In this document: piece after piece, positions 25,603 through 35,038 of the stretch | Position numbering within the stretch: position 1 is the first letter of the stretch | Layout: the number at the start of each line of letters is the position of its first letter | Assembly: GCA_963846005.1 (NCBI GenBank) | Contig: CAWJUH010000001.1 | Span: forward strand, 744,001-808,000 | Direction: 5' to 3' | From: CAVSUR01 sp963846005 | GTDB taxonomy: Bacteria; Actinomycetota; Actinomycetes; Streptosporangiales; Streptosporangiaceae | Length of the DNA: 64,000 nucleotides | Translations under genes and position numbers: made by a program | Notes under the pieces: model-generated | The model's database searches: none | Seen by the model: only the letters and a program-made list of their open reading frames with translations | What the model was told of the DNA's origin: nothing

Positions 25603-28289
25603 CGGCTGTCGCTGCTCCCGGCGGAGGCCTCGAGCACGGCCGCCCGCCCGGCCTCGAGCCGCGCGACCGGGACCCGGAACGGCGAGCAGGACACGTAGTC
25701 CAGCCCGGCACCGTGGAAGAAGTGCACTGAGTCCGGGTCGCCGCCGTGCTCGCCGCACACGCCGATCTTCAGGTCGGGCCGGGTCTCGCGGCCCTCCTTG
25801 ACCGCGATCTTGACCATCCGCCCGATGCCGTCGACGTCTAGCGTCTCGAACGGCGAGACGCCGAACACGCCGAGGTCGATGTACCGGCTGAAGAACGCGC
25901 CCTCGACGTCGTCGCGGGAGAAGCCCCAGCCCATCTGGGTCAGGTCGTTGGTGCCGAAGGAGAAGAACTGGGCCGCCTGGGCGATCTGCCCGGCGGTCAT
26001 CGCCGCCCGCGGTACCTCGATCATGGTGCCGATCAGCGTCCTGACCTCGCTGCCGGTCTCCTGCCAGACCTCCGCCAGCACCTGCTCGATCTCCTCGCGG
26101 GCCGCCTCCAGCTCCTGCACCGCGCCGACCAGCGGGACCATGATCTCCGGCTGCGGGTCGCCGCCGGCCTTGACCCGGTCGGCGGCGGCGTGCGCGATGG
26201 CCCGCACCTGCATGGCGAACAGGCCGGGGATGACCAGGCCCAGCCGGACCCCGCGCAGGCCGAGCATCGGGTTCTGCTCGTGCAGCCGGCGCACCGCCTC
26301 CAGCAGCTTGCGGTCCTTGCCGGTGGCCTGGTCGCCGTCCAGCGCGACCTTGACCGACAGCTCGGTCAGGTCGGGCAGGAACTCGTGCAGCGGCGGGTCG
26401 ATCAGCCGGATCGTGACCGGCTTGCCGTCCATGGCCTCCAGGATCTCCACGAAGTCGCCGCGCTGCAGCGGCTCCAGGGCGTCCAGCGCGGCCTGCCGCT
26501 CGTCGTCGCCGTCGGCCAGGATCAGCCGCTCGACCAGCTGCCGCCGCTCGCCGAGGAACATGTGCTCGGTGCGGGTCAGGCCGATGCCCTGGGCGCCGAA
26601 CCGGACTGCGCGCGCGGAGTCTTCGCCGGTGTCGGAGTTGGTCCGCACCTTGAGGCGGCGCTTCGCGTCGGCGTGCTTGATCACTCTGTCGACCGCGGCG
26701 ACCAGCTCGTCCGCGTCACCGGACAGTCCCTGCTCGAAGTACTCGACCACCGGGGACGCCACCACCGGCACCTCACCCTCGTACACCACGCCGGAGGTGC
26801 CGTCGATCGAGATCACGTCACCCTCGCTGACGGTGATCCCGCCGGGCGCGGTGAACTTGCGGCCGCGCAGGTCGACCTCCAGCTCGTCGGCGCCGCACAC
26901 GCAGGTCTTGCCCATGCCGCGGGCGACCACCGCGGCGTGGCTGGTCTTGCCGCCGCGGCTGGTCAGGATGCCCTGGGCGGCGATCATGCCGTGCAGGTCG
27001 TCGGGGTTGGTCTCGCGCCGGACCAGGATGACCCGCTCGCCCGCCGCGGCCTGCTCGACGGCACGGCCGGAGTCGAAGACGGCCTTGCCGACCGCCGCGC
27101 CCGGCGACGCGCTGACCGCCTTGGTGATCTTCTTCGCGTCCGGGCCGGCGTCGAACCGGGGGAACATCAGCTGCGCCAGCTGGCTGCCGGTGACCCGGAT
27201 CAGCGCCTCGTCCATGTCGATCAGGTCCTGGTCGACCAGCTGGATCGCGATCCGGAAGGCGGCGCCCGCGGTGCGCTTGCCCACCCGGGTCTGCAGCATC
27301 CACAGCTTGCCGTTCTCGATCGTGAACTCGATGTCGCACAGGTCCTTGTAGTGGTTCTCCAGCGTCTGCATGATGTCCATCAGCTCGGCGTAGGACTTGG
27401 CGTCGATCTGCTCCAGGTCCTGCAGCGGGACGGTGTTGCGGATGCCGGCCACGACGTCCTCGCCCTGCGCGTTCTGCAGGTAGTCGCCGTACACGCCCTG
27501 CTGGCCGCTGCCGGGGTCGCGGGTGAACGCGACGCCGGTCCCCGAGTCCGCGCCGAGGTTGCCGAACACCATCGCCACCACGTTGACCGCGGTGCCGAGG
27601 TCGGCGGGGATGCGCTCCTGGCGCCGGTACAGGATGGCCCGGTCGGCGTTCCAGGAGTCGAACACCGCCTCCACGGCCATGTCCATCTGCTCGCGCGGGT
27701 CCTGCGGGAAGTCCCGGCCGGTCTTGTCGGAGATGATGCCCTTGAACGTGTCCACCAGGCCGCGCATGTCGTCGGCGTCCAGGTCCAGGTCGTTCTTGGT
27801 GCCCTTGGCCGTCTTGGCCGCGTCGATGGCGTGCTCGAACGCCTCGCCGTCGATGTCCAGGACGGTCTTGCCGAACATCTGCAGCAGCCGCCGGTAGGCG
27901 TCCCAGGCGAACCGGTCGTTGCTGGCCTGCTTGGCCAGGCCCAGCACGGATGCGTCGGACAGGCCGATGTTCAGCACCGTCTCCATCATGCCGGGCATCG
28001 AGAACTTGGCCCCGGACCGCACGCTGACCAGCAGCGGGTCCTCGTGATCACCAAGCTTCTTGCCCATCTTCTGCTCCAGCTGGGCCAGGTGCCCGGAGAC
28101 CTCCTCGGCCAGGCCGTCGGGGACCGACCCCTGCTCCAGGTAATGACGGCAGGCCTCGGTGGAGATGATGAATCCCGGCGGGACAGGCAGGCCCAGGTTG
28201 GTCATCTCGGCCAGGTTGGCGCCCTTGCCGCCCAGCAGGTCCTTCTGGTCCTTGTTGCCCTCGGTGAAGTCGTAGACAAGCTTCGGCAC
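25599..28289 (-). CDS. ppdK: Pyruvate, phosphate dikinase
   Basis: 896 residues from GTG 28289 with GAGGAG nine bases upstream. The ATP-grasp N-terminal domain begins LVYDFTEGNKDQKDLLGGKG. The swivelling phospho-His domain has LTSRGGKTSHAAVVARGMGK with the catalytic His and adjacent regulatory Thr/Ser. The C-terminal TIM barrel ends with VCGEHGGDPDSVHFFHGAG, including the catalytic Cys. Interconverts pyruvate + ATP + Pi with PEP + AMP + PPi. Full length, and coupled to dgt by an overlapping stop/start. Confidence 0.97.
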   Translation of the reverse strand: MPKLVYDFTEGNKDQKDLLGGKGANLAEMTNLGLPVPPGFIISTEACRHYLEQGSVPDGLAEEVSGHLAQLEQKMGKKLGDHEDPLLVSVRSGAKFSMPGMMETVLNIGLSDASVLGLAKQASNDRFAWDAYRRLLQMFGKTVLDIDGEAFEHAIDAAKTAKGTKNDLDLDADDMRGLVDTFKGIISDKTGRDFPQDPREQMDMAVEAVFDSWNADRAILYRRQERIPADLGTAVNVVAMVFGNLGADSGTGVAFTRDPGSGQQGVYGDYLQNAQGEDVVAGIRNTVPLQDLEQIDAKSYAELMDIMQTLENHYKDLCDIEFTIENGKLWMLQTRVGKRTAGAAFRIAIQLVDQDLIDMDEALIRVTGSQLAQLMFPRFDAGPDAKKITKAVSASPGAAVGKAVFDSGRAVEQAAAGERVILVRRETNPDDLHGMIAAQGILTSRGGKTSHAAVVARGMGKTCVCGADELEVDLRGRKFTAPGGITVSEGDVISIDGTSGVVYEGEVPVVASPVVEYFEQGLSGDADELVAAVDRVIKHADAKRRLKVRTNSDTGEDSARAVRFGAQGIGLTRTEHMFLGERRQLVERLILADGDDERQAALDALEPLQRGDFVEILEAMDGKPVTIRLIDPPLHEFLPDLTELSVKVALDGDQATGKDRKLLEAVRRLHEQNPMLGLRGVRLGLVIPGLFAMQVRAIAHAAADRVKAGGDPQPEIMVPLVGAVQELEAAREEIEQVLAEVWQETGSEVRTLIGTMIEVPRAAMTAGQIAQAAQFFSFGTNDLTQMGWGFSRDDVEGAFFSRYIDLGVFGVSPFETLDVDGIGRMVKIAVKEGRETRPDLKIGVCGEHGGDPDSVHFFHGAGLDYVSCSPFRVPVARLEAGRAAVLEASAGSSDSR

Positions 28290-28511
28290 TGCAAAGTCTC
28301 CTCGGGGATGGTGCCGGCCGGCCCCGGCCCGGCTGCCCGCCGGCAGCTGGCGGGCGCGGGCTAGTTCGGCATGGTCGCTGCGGCCTCGCGGCCTTACCTC
28401 CGACTCTACCGAGAGTGGCCGCCCGCATGCTGCCCATGCCCGGCCTATTCGGCTTCCCGACGTCGGACCCGGCGGCATGGTGATTGCGGCCGGGCCGGCG
28501 ACAATGGCGGG

Positions 28512-29384
28512 ATGGACCTGCCCAGCTCCCCCGTCATCGGCCTGCTGCACCCCGGCGAGATGGGAGCCGCGGTCGGGCAGTGCCTGACCGGCCGCGGCCT
28601 GCAGGTGCTGTGGGCCGCGGACGGCCGCAGCCCGCAGACCGCCGCCCGGGCCGCGGCCGCCGGGCTGACCGACGTGTCGGTTCCGGCCAAGGCCGCCGCG
28701 CAGGCCGATGTGATCCTGTCGGTCTGCCCGCCGCACGCCGCGCTGGACACGGCCTGGGCGGTGCACGGGTTCGGCGGCGTCTACGTCGATGCGAACGCCA
28801 TCTCGCCGGACACCGCGCGCGAGGTCGCGAGCCTGATCACCGGCAGCGGCGGCCGGTACGTGGACGGCGGGATCATCGGTCCCCCGCCGGTCACGCCCGG
28901 CCGCACCCGGCTCTACCTGTCCGGCGAGCACGCCGCGGCGGTGTCCGGGCTGTTCGCGGGCACGGCGCTGGAGGCCAGGATCGCCGGCGGCAGCTCGGTC
29001 GCCGCGTCCGCGGTCAAGATGGCCTATGCCGCCTGGACGAAGGGCACCGCGGCGCTGCTGCTGGCGGCCCGGGCGCTCGGCCAGGCCGAGGGCGTCGAGG
29101 ACACGCTGGCCGCCGAATGGGCGATGTCCCAGCCGGGCCTGGACGCGCGCAGCGAGCGGGCCGCCGCGGACGCCACGGCCAAGGGCTGGCGCTGGGTCGC
29201 CGAGATGGAGGAGATCGCCGCCGCCATGGCCGGCGCCGGCCTGCCGGACGGGTTCCACCAGGCCGCCGCCGAGATCTACCGCCGCTCGCCGCGGGTCAGC
29301 CCGGGCCCGCTGGCGGCGCAGGTGCCGCCGCAGCAGCGGCTGGACGCCGTGCTGGCCGCGCTCACCGGCCGCGAGCCGGGCTGA
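28512..29384 (+). CDS. NAD(P)-dependent oxidoreductase with DUF1932 domain
   Basis: 290 residues from ATG 28512. The N-terminal Rossmann motif IGLLHPGEMGAAVG belongs to the beta-hydroxyacid dehydrogenase/6-phosphogluconate-dehydrogenase-like superfamily. A helical C-terminal DUF1932 domain contains GSSVAASAVKMAYAAWTKG, where the Lys is the likely catalytic residue of this superfamily. Substrate unknown. Divergent from ppdK and convergent with the SDR gene. Confidence 0.87.
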   Translation: MDLPSSPVIGLLHPGEMGAAVGQCLTGRGLQVLWAADGRSPQTAARAAAAGLTDVSVPAKAAAQADVILSVCPPHAALDTAWAVHGFGGVYVDANAISPDTAREVASLITGSGGRYVDGGIIGPPPVTPGRTRLYLSGEHAAAVSGLFAGTALEARIAGGSSVAASAVKMAYAAWTKGTAALLLAARALGQAEGVEDTLAAEWAMSQPGLDARSERAAADATAKGWRWVAEMEEIAAAMAGAGLPDGFHQAAAEIYRRSPRVSPGPLAAQVPPQQRLDAVLAALTGREPG

Positions 29385-29397
29385 GGCCGGCCCAGGC

Positions 29398-30234
29398 TCA
29401 GCGGCGGCCGCCGGGCTCCCCGCCGCCCGGCTCCCCGCCGCGGGGCTCCTCCCTGGCGCACTGCGGCCGGGCCCGGAATGCGGCCAGCCAGTCGCCGAAC
29501 TCGGTGGCGACGATCCGCTCGCCGGTCACGCCGCCGGCCTCGGCCGAGGCCAGGAAGACCGCGGGCGGCCCCATGATCTCGGCGGGCAGCAGCCGGGCCC
29601 GCGCCTCGTCCGGGATGCCGGCCGGGATCATCCCGGTGGCGGTGGCGCCGCCGGGCAGCAGCACGTTGACGGTGACGCCGAACGGGCGCAGGTCCTCGGT
29701 CATGATCAGGCTCAGCGCCTCGGCCCCGGCCCGGGACGGCCCGTAGGGCACGAACCCGCGGCGCCGCATCGTCTCGCGGTTCACCGACACGTTGACGAAC
29801 CGGCCGTGCCCGGCGTCGGCGAACCGGCGGGCGAAGGCCCTGGCCACCAGGAAGTAGCCGGTCAGGTTGGTGGCGATCATCTCGGCGAACCCGGCCGGGC
29901 TGACCTCGAAAAACGGGCGCGGCTCGGACAGGAAGCGCGGGTTCACCGTGCGCATCCCGATCCCGGCGTTGTTCACCACCAGGTCGACCCCGCCGAGCCG
30001 GGCGTAGGCGGCCGCCGCCGCGGCCTCGACGTAGTCCGGGTCGCGCACGTCGACCGGCAGCGCCTCGGCTGCGAGGCCGCCGGCCCGGTGCAGGGCGACC
30101 AGCTCGGTCAGCCGCGGGCCAGGCCGGGCTGCGATCGCCACGGCCGCGCCCTCGGCGAGCAGCGCGGTGGCGATGGCCGCCCCGATGCCGCTGGTCGCGC
30201 CGGTCACCACCGCCCGTACCCCGGTCAGCTGCAC
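29398..30234 (-). CDS. Short-chain dehydrogenase with Arg in place of catalytic Lys
   Basis: 278 residues from GTG 30234. Cofactor motif VVTGATSGIGAAIA and structural motif NNAGIG are present. The catalytic Ser is in FVNVSVNRETM. The usual YxxxK is YGPSR, so the Lys that lowers the Tyr pKa is Arg. The codon reads unambiguously as CGG. The enzyme may be weakly active, use a modified mechanism, or have another role. The C-terminus is a Gly/Glu/Pro repeat tail. Upstream sequence shows only a poor ribosome-binding site. Confidence 0.88.
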   Translation of the reverse strand: MQLTGVRAVVTGATSGIGAAIATALLAEGAAVAIAARPGPRLTELVALHRAGGLAAEALPVDVRDPDYVEAAAAAAYARLGGVDLVVNNAGIGMRTVNPRFLSEPRPFFEVSPAGFAEMIATNLTGYFLVARAFARRFADAGHGRFVNVSVNRETMRRRGFVPYGPSRAGAEALSLIMTEDLRPFGVTVNVLLPGGATATGMIPAGIPDEARARLLPAEIMGPPAVFLASAEAGGVTGERIVATEFGDWLAAFRARPQCAREEPRGGEPGGGEPGGRR

Positions 30235-30346
30235 CGGGCCACAGTAACCGGCGCCACTGTTACCGGCGCTGCCGCCCGCTAGGCTGGGCCCGTACTGCAC
30301 TGGTAGCAGCCTCCGGTCCCCGGCCCGTCACACAGGAGGTAGCTGC

Positions 30347-31279
30347 ATGTCCGAAGTGCAGGTCAGGCCGTTTCAGCGCAGCGACCGCGATCAGCTCACC
30401 GCACTGGTCAATGCGCACGCGGCCGCGCTCGTGCCGGGCGCGTCCGTCTCCGTCAATACCGTGCTCAGCCAGCTCGAGCGCGAGCCGGCCGAGGAGATCG
30501 TCAGCCCGTGGGTGACCGAACGGCGCACCCTGGTCGCGGTCCGGCGGCAGGCCATCGTGGCCGGGGCGCTGCTGCTGCGTTACGGCTGCGGGGCGGAGGT
30601 CGGCCCCTGCTACCGCGGCGCGGGCGAGATCGAATGGCTGGTGTTCCGCCCCGATGCCGAGCCGGCCGGCGACGCGCTGCTGGCCGCCTGCCGGGCGGTG
30701 CTGGACGGCTGGGGCGCCAGCCCGCAGTACGCCGACGGCGGGCTGCCGTCGCTGGCGGCCTACGGCGTACCGGACTGCTGGCCGCACATCCGCGACCTGT
30801 ACCGCCGCGGCGGTTTCGTGCCCCGGGTGGCCGCCGAGATCATCCTGGTCGCGGCGGTGGACCGGCTGCCGGGCCTGGCCGCGCCGCCGCTGCCAGGGCT
30901 GCGGGTGAGCCGCAGCGTGGGCAGCTGCGGCACCCGGTTCACCGCCTGGCTGGACGAGACGGAGGCCGGCCTGATCGAGATCGAGGCCGATCACACCGCG
31001 GGCGGCGCGCAGTCCCGGCTGGCCGGCTGGGCCGACGTCGGCAACCTGTGCGTCAGCCCGGCGTACCGCCGCCGCGGCGTCGGCCGCTGGCTGGTCGGCC
31101 AGGCCGCCGGCTGGCTGCGGCTGGGCCGGGCCGACCGGCTGCTGTGCTACGCCGGCCCGGACGAGACCGCCGAGCTGGCGTTCTGGGCCCGGCTCGGATT
31201 CACCGAGCTGGCCAGGACCGAGCGCGGCTGGAGGCTCAGTAGTCCTGGGGGGACGACCCCCCTGGGCCCCCCCGAGTAG
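30347..31279 (+). CDS. GNAT-family N-acetyltransferase, two-domain
   Basis: 310 residues from ATG 30347 with CAGGAGGTAG upstream. The C-terminal GNAT fold has the acetyl-CoA pyrophosphate loop VSPAYRRRGVGRWLVGQA. An N-terminal half without that loop (residues 1-150) looks like a degenerate first GNAT domain. Substrate unknown. The last 12 residues (SPGGTTPLGPPE) are encoded by a G6/C6 hairpin, suggesting the frame runs into a terminator. Confidence 0.88.
   Translation: MSEVQVRPFQRSDRDQLTALVNAHAAALVPGASVSVNTVLSQLEREPAEEIVSPWVTERRTLVAVRRQAIVAGALLLRYGCGAEVGPCYRGAGEIEWLVFRPDAEPAGDALLAACRAVLDGWGASPQYADGGLPSLAAYGVPDCWPHIRDLYRRGGFVPRVAAEIILVAAVDRLPGLAAPPLPGLRVSRSVGSCGTRFTAWLDETEAGLIEIEADHTAGGAQSRLAGWADVGNLCVSPAYRRRGVGRWLVGQAAGWLRLGRADRLLCYAGPDETAELAFWARLGFTELARTERGWRLSSPGGTTPLGPPE
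31247..31262. terminator. G6/C6 hairpin between convergent GNAT and glyS genes
   Basis: GGGGGG (31247-31252), ACGA, CCCCCC (31257-31262), flanked by CCT on the left and TGGG on the right, which could extend the structure. It lies at the 3' end of the GNAT reading frame and 60 bases from the glyS stop. Probably a bidirectional terminator. Confidence 0.45.
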
Positions 31280-31325
31280 CCGCCGGCTCGGGCCGTGCGG
31301 GCCCTCGCCGCCGGCTGACCCGCGC

Positions 31326-32756
31326 CTATCGCAGCCGCCGGCCCGGGCTGCGCGGCTCGCCGCCGGCTGAGCAGCCGGTGAGCCGCTGCTCCAGGTAGGC
31401 CTGCACGCTGTCCATGCCGACCCGCTCCTGGCGCATCGAGTCCCGCTCGCGCACCGTCACCGCCTGGTCGTCCAGCGACTCGAAGTCGACGGTGACGCAG
31501 TACGGCGTGCCGATCTCGTCCTGGCGGCGGTAGCGGCGGCCGATCGCGCTGGCGTCGTCGAAGTCGATGTTCCAGCGCTTGCGCAGCTGGGCCGCGAGAT
31601 CGCGCGCCTTGGGCGAGAGGCTGGCGTCGCGCGACAGCGGCAGCACCGCGGCCTTGACCGGGGCGAGCCGGTGGTCCAGCTTCAGCACGGTGCGCTTTTC
31701 CAGTTTGCCCTTGGCGTCCGGCGCCTCGTCCTCGGTGTAGGCGTCGAGCAGGAACATCAGCATCGACCGGTCCACCCCGGCGGCGGGCTCGATCACGTAC
31801 GGCACGAACCGGCGGCCGGTCGCGGCGTCCAGGTAGGACAGGTCCTGGCCGGAGGCCTTGGCGTGGGTGGACAGGTCGAAATCGGTGCGGTTGGCGATGC
31901 CCTCCAGCTCACCCCACTCGCTGCCGGGGAAGTCGTAACGGTACTCGATGTCGACTGTGCGCTTGGAGTAGTGCGACAGCTTCTCCTGCGGGTGCTCGTA
32001 GCGCCGCAGGTTCTCCTTGGTGACGCCGAGGTCGAGGTACCAGGCTTCCCGGGTCTCGATCCACCGCTGGTGCCAGTCCTCGTCGGTGCCGGGCTCGACG
32101 AAGAACTCCATCTCCATCTGCTCGAATTCGCGGGTGCGGAAGATGAAGTTGCCCGGGGTGATCTCGTTGCGGAACGACTTGCCGATCTGCCCGATGCCGA
32201 ACGGCACCTTCTTGCGCGAGGTCTGCAGCACGTTGCGGAAGTTGATGAAGATCCCCTGCGCCGTTTCCGGCCGCAGGTAGGCCAGGCCGCTTTCGTCCTC
32301 GGTCGCGCCGAGGAACGTGCGCAGCAGCCCGTTGAACATGCGCGGCTCGGTGAACGCGCCGCGGGTCCCGCAGTTCGGGCAGGCCAGGTCGGCCAGCCCG
32401 TGCTCCGGCTCGTGGCCGTGCCGTTCGGAGTAGGCCTCGATCAGGTGGTCGGCGCGGAACCGGCGGTGGCAGGACTGGCATTCGGTCAGCGGGTCGACGA
32501 ACTGGGTGACGTGGCCGCTGGCCTGCCACACCTCGGTGGCCAGGATGACGCTGGAGTCCAGCCCGACGATGTCGTCGCGCTCGTGCACCATCGACTTCCA
32601 CCACTGGCGCTTGACGTTGTTCTTGATCTCCACGCCGAGCGGGCCGTAGTCCCACGCCGCGCGCAGGCCGCCGTAGATCTCGCTGGACGGGAACACGATC
32701 CCGCGGCGCTTGCACAGGCTGACGAGGGTTTCCATGCGGTCGTTGCGGCGTGCCAT
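31326..32756 (-). CDS. glyS: Glycyl-tRNA synthetase (alpha2 type)
   Basis: 476 residues from ATG 32756 with TGGAGACC seven bases upstream. Class II signatures: motif 2 FGIGQIGKSFRNEITP and FIFRTREFEQMEMEFF, and motif 3 region GVDRSMLMFLLDAY. A CxxC...CxxC zinc-binding insert (CQSCHRRF, CPNCG) follows motif 1. The C-terminal anticodon-binding domain has APVKAAVLPL. Charges tRNA-Gly. The frame could open earlier but lacks protein character there. Confidence 0.97.
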   Translation of the reverse strand: MARRNDRMETLVSLCKRRGIVFPSSEIYGGLRAAWDYGPLGVEIKNNVKRQWWKSMVHERDDIVGLDSSVILATEVWQASGHVTQFVDPLTECQSCHRRFRADHLIEAYSERHGHEPEHGLADLACPNCGTRGAFTEPRMFNGLLRTFLGATEDESGLAYLRPETAQGIFINFRNVLQTSRKKVPFGIGQIGKSFRNEITPGNFIFRTREFEQMEMEFFVEPGTDEDWHQRWIETREAWYLDLGVTKENLRRYEHPQEKLSHYSKRTVDIEYRYDFPGSEWGELEGIANRTDFDLSTHAKASGQDLSYLDAATGRRFVPYVIEPAAGVDRSMLMFLLDAYTEDEAPDAKGKLEKRTVLKLDHRLAPVKAAVLPLSRDASLSPKARDLAAQLRKRWNIDFDDASAIGRRYRRQDEIGTPYCVTVDFESLDDQAVTVRERDSMRQERVGMDSVQAYLEQRLTGCSAGGEPRSPGRRLR

Positions 32757-32957
32757 CGGTGGTCTCCATCCGGCTGGGTGTCGGCGGCGGGCGCCGCGGC
32801 GCGGGCACGCGCCGGGCACCAGACTGACGTGCGCGATCTCGGTGAAAGGGATGCGGTGCTCTCAGTTTAGCGGCGACCGGGAACTGCCCGCGCGGCTATT
32901 GTTGTGCGTGACCTGGGACGAAACGGGCCCGCGCGGGACCCGGGAAGGACAACGCGG

Positions 32958-33314
32958 ATGAGCGGCAGTAACCGGCCCGGCCAGCGGCGGCAGCGGCCGC
33001 TGCCGGCCGGCGAGACGATGTTCACCCCGGGCGCCGCGCCGGGCCGGGCGTCGGCGGAGCGCCGCAGCGCCGCCGTGCTGGTGTTCATGCACCAGCTGCC
33101 GGCCTGGGTGTTCCCGGTCCTGATGGCCGTGCTGCTGGTGGCCGGCCTGGCCGTGCGCGGCCCGGCCGGGGCGGTGCTGTTGTGCGGCGTGGCCGCGGTG
33201 CTGGCCCTGCTGGCCTTCGTGTCCTGGCCGCAGGCGGGCCCCCGCAGCCGGGCCGGCCGGATCGTGGCCATCGCATGCGTGCTGGCCCTGGCCGTCTGGC
33301 AGGCGCTGCGCTGA
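32958..33314 (+). CDS. DUF6703-type small membrane protein
   Basis: 118 residues from ATG 32958 with GGGAAGGA upstream. A basic, Pro-rich N-terminus precedes three hydrophobic helices (about residues 48-64, 70-88 and 100-115). It looks like the actinomycete DUF6703 family found beside glyS and uppS; the family name is from memory of that context. Role unknown. Divergent from glyS and convergent with uppS. Confidence 0.72.
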   Translation: MSGSNRPGQRRQRPLPAGETMFTPGAAPGRASAERRSAAVLVFMHQLPAWVFPVLMAVLLVAGLAVRGPAGAVLLCGVAAVLALLAFVSWPQAGPRSRAGRIVAIACVLALAVWQALR

Positions 33315-33335
33315 CCGGGCTGCTGATCGCCGCTG

Positions 33336-34127
33336 TCAGCTGATGACCGGCGGCGGGTTCGGCTGGGCGCCGCCGTAGCGGCGGTCACGGCCCGCGTAGA
33401 TCTCGCAGGCGTGCCACAGGTGCCGCCGGTCAAAGTCCGGGAACAGCGTGTCGAGGAAGACGAACTCGGCGTAGGCCGACTGCCAGATCAGGAAGTTGGA
33501 GATGCGCTGTTCCCCCGACGAGCGCACGAACAGGTCCACGTCCGGGATGCCCGGCTCGTCCAGGTAGCGGGCGATCGTCTTCTCGGTCACGTTGCCGGCG
33601 CGCAGCTTGCCCGCTGCGGCCTCGGCGGCGATGGCCGCGGCCGCGTCGGCGATCTCGGCCCGGCCGCCGTAGTTCACGCAGAACTGCAACGTCAGCACCG
33701 AGTTGCCCGCGGTCATCTGCTCGGCGTCCGCCAGCTCGTCGATGACGCTGCGCCACAGCCGCTGGTGCCGCCCGGCCCAGCGGACCCGTACTCCCATCTC
33801 GTTGAGCTGGTCGCGGCGGCGGCGGATGACGTCCCGGTTGAAGCCCATCAGGAACCGGACCTCGTCCGGCGAGCGGCGCCAGTTCTCGGTCGAGAAGGCG
33901 TACGCCGACAGGTACGGGATGCCGAGCTCGATCGCGCCCATGATCACGTCGAACAGCGAGTGCTCCCCGGCCTTGTGCCCCTCGGTGCGGGGCAGGCCGC
34001 GCTGCTTGGCCCAGCGGCCGTTGCCGTCCATGACCAGGGCGACGTGCCGGGGCAGCAGGTGCGCCGGGATGTCAGGCGGGCGGGCTCCGCCCGGGTGCGG
34101 GTCGGGCGGCCGGACCCGGCCGCTCAC
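33336..34127 (-). CDS. uppS: Isoprenyl transferase (polyprenyl diphosphate synthase)
   Basis: 263 residues from GTG 34127. cis-Prenyltransferase signatures: HVALVMDGNGRWAKQRGL with the catalytic Asp, SAYAFSTENWRRS, and DVDLFVRSSGEQRISNFLIWQ near the C-terminus. Condenses isopentenyl diphosphate onto allylic diphosphates to make the lipid carrier for cell-wall synthesis. The start overlaps the recO stop by four bases (GTGA), so the two are translationally coupled. Confidence 0.96.
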   Translation of the reverse strand: MSGRVRPPDPHPGGARPPDIPAHLLPRHVALVMDGNGRWAKQRGLPRTEGHKAGEHSLFDVIMGAIELGIPYLSAYAFSTENWRRSPDEVRFLMGFNRDVIRRRRDQLNEMGVRVRWAGRHQRLWRSVIDELADAEQMTAGNSVLTLQFCVNYGGRAEIADAAAAIAAEAAAGKLRAGNVTEKTIARYLDEPGIPDVDLFVRSSGEQRISNFLIWQSAYAEFVFLDTLFPDFDRRHLWHACEIYAGRDRRYGGAQPNPPPVIS

Positions 34128-34942
34128 GCCTGCTCCACGTGCCGCAGCGACCGGATCGAGTGCTCCAGGTGCCACTGCACGTAGGCGGCGACCAGGCCGC
34201 TGCACTCGGCCTGATGGCGCCGCTCGCTGGCGTCGGCCTGCGGCCAGTCGCCGCGCAGCAGCGCCCGCATCAGCGCGATCGTCTGCGGCGACGGGGTGGC
34301 CGAGCCGGGCGCCCGGCAGGCCTGGCAGGTCAGGCCGCCCGCGGCGATGCCGAACGCGCGCAGCGCCGGCCGGGCCGGCGGCCCGGCCGGGCCCCCGGCC
34401 AGCAGGTCCTCGGGGTCGGGCTCGTTCAGCAGGTCACCGGGATCGGAGCCGGCCGCCCGGGTGCCGCAGACCGCGCACTCGTCCAGCGCGGGCGCGTAGC
34501 CGGCCACCGCGAGCGAGCGCAGCAAGAACGCGTCGAGCACCAGCCGCGGGGAATGCTCGCCCTCGCCGAGCGCGCGCAGGCCGCCGACCAGCAGCAGGAA
34601 CTGGCGCAGGCTCGGCTCCTTCTCCACCGGGGTGAACCGCTCGGCCGTCTCCAGCATCGCGGTGCCGGTGGTGTAGCGGGGGTAGTCGCGGGCCAGCGGC
34701 TTGCCGTAGGCCCGCAGCGTCTCCGCCTGGGTGATGATGTCCAGCGACCGGCCGGTGTACAGCAGCAGGTCGACGTGGGTGAAGGGTTCCAGCCGGGCGC
34801 CGAACCTGGACTTGGTGCGGCGGACGCCCTTGGCCACCGCGCGGATCCGGCCGCCGCGGCGGGCGAGCAGCGTGACGATGCGGTCGGCCTCGCCCAGCTT
34901 CTGGGTGCGCAGCACGATGCCGTCGTCGCGGTAGATGCTCAC
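34124..34942 (-). CDS. recO: DNA repair protein RecO
   Basis: 272 residues from ATG 34942. The N-terminal OB fold starts YRDDGIVLRTQKLGEADRIV, with VRRTKSRFGARLEPF for DNA contact. A C-terminal zinc-binding region has CAVCG and CQACR. An actinomycete-specific Gly/Pro insertion lies between the two cysteine pairs. Loads RecA with RecR in gap repair. Coupled to uppS through GTGA. Confidence 0.95.
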   Translation of the reverse strand: MSIYRDDGIVLRTQKLGEADRIVTLLARRGGRIRAVAKGVRRTKSRFGARLEPFTHVDLLLYTGRSLDIITQAETLRAYGKPLARDYPRYTTGTAMLETAERFTPVEKEPSLRQFLLLVGGLRALGEGEHSPRLVLDAFLLRSLAVAGYAPALDECAVCGTRAAGSDPGDLLNEPDPEDLLAGGPAGPPARPALRAFGIAAGGLTCQACRAPGSATPSPQTIALMRALLRGDWPQADASERRHQAECSGLVAAYVQWHLEHSIRSLRHVEQA

Positions 34943-35038
34943 GGCTCTTATTGTCCCGCACCATCACCCCGGATCCGGCTGACCCGGGCGGCGCGCCCCG
35001 CGGGCGCCCGGCTGGCGATCCTGGCCGGGGCGGCCCGG

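Noticed and set aside
23185..25698. An 837-codon plus-strand open frame opposite the flavoprotein reductase and dgt
   Set aside because: Same pattern of antisense shadow; the minus-strand genes have intact catalytic motifs.
26190..28364. A 724-codon plus-strand open frame opposite ppdK
   Set aside because: Valine/aspartate/histidine-rich antisense of ppdK with no recognisable domain.
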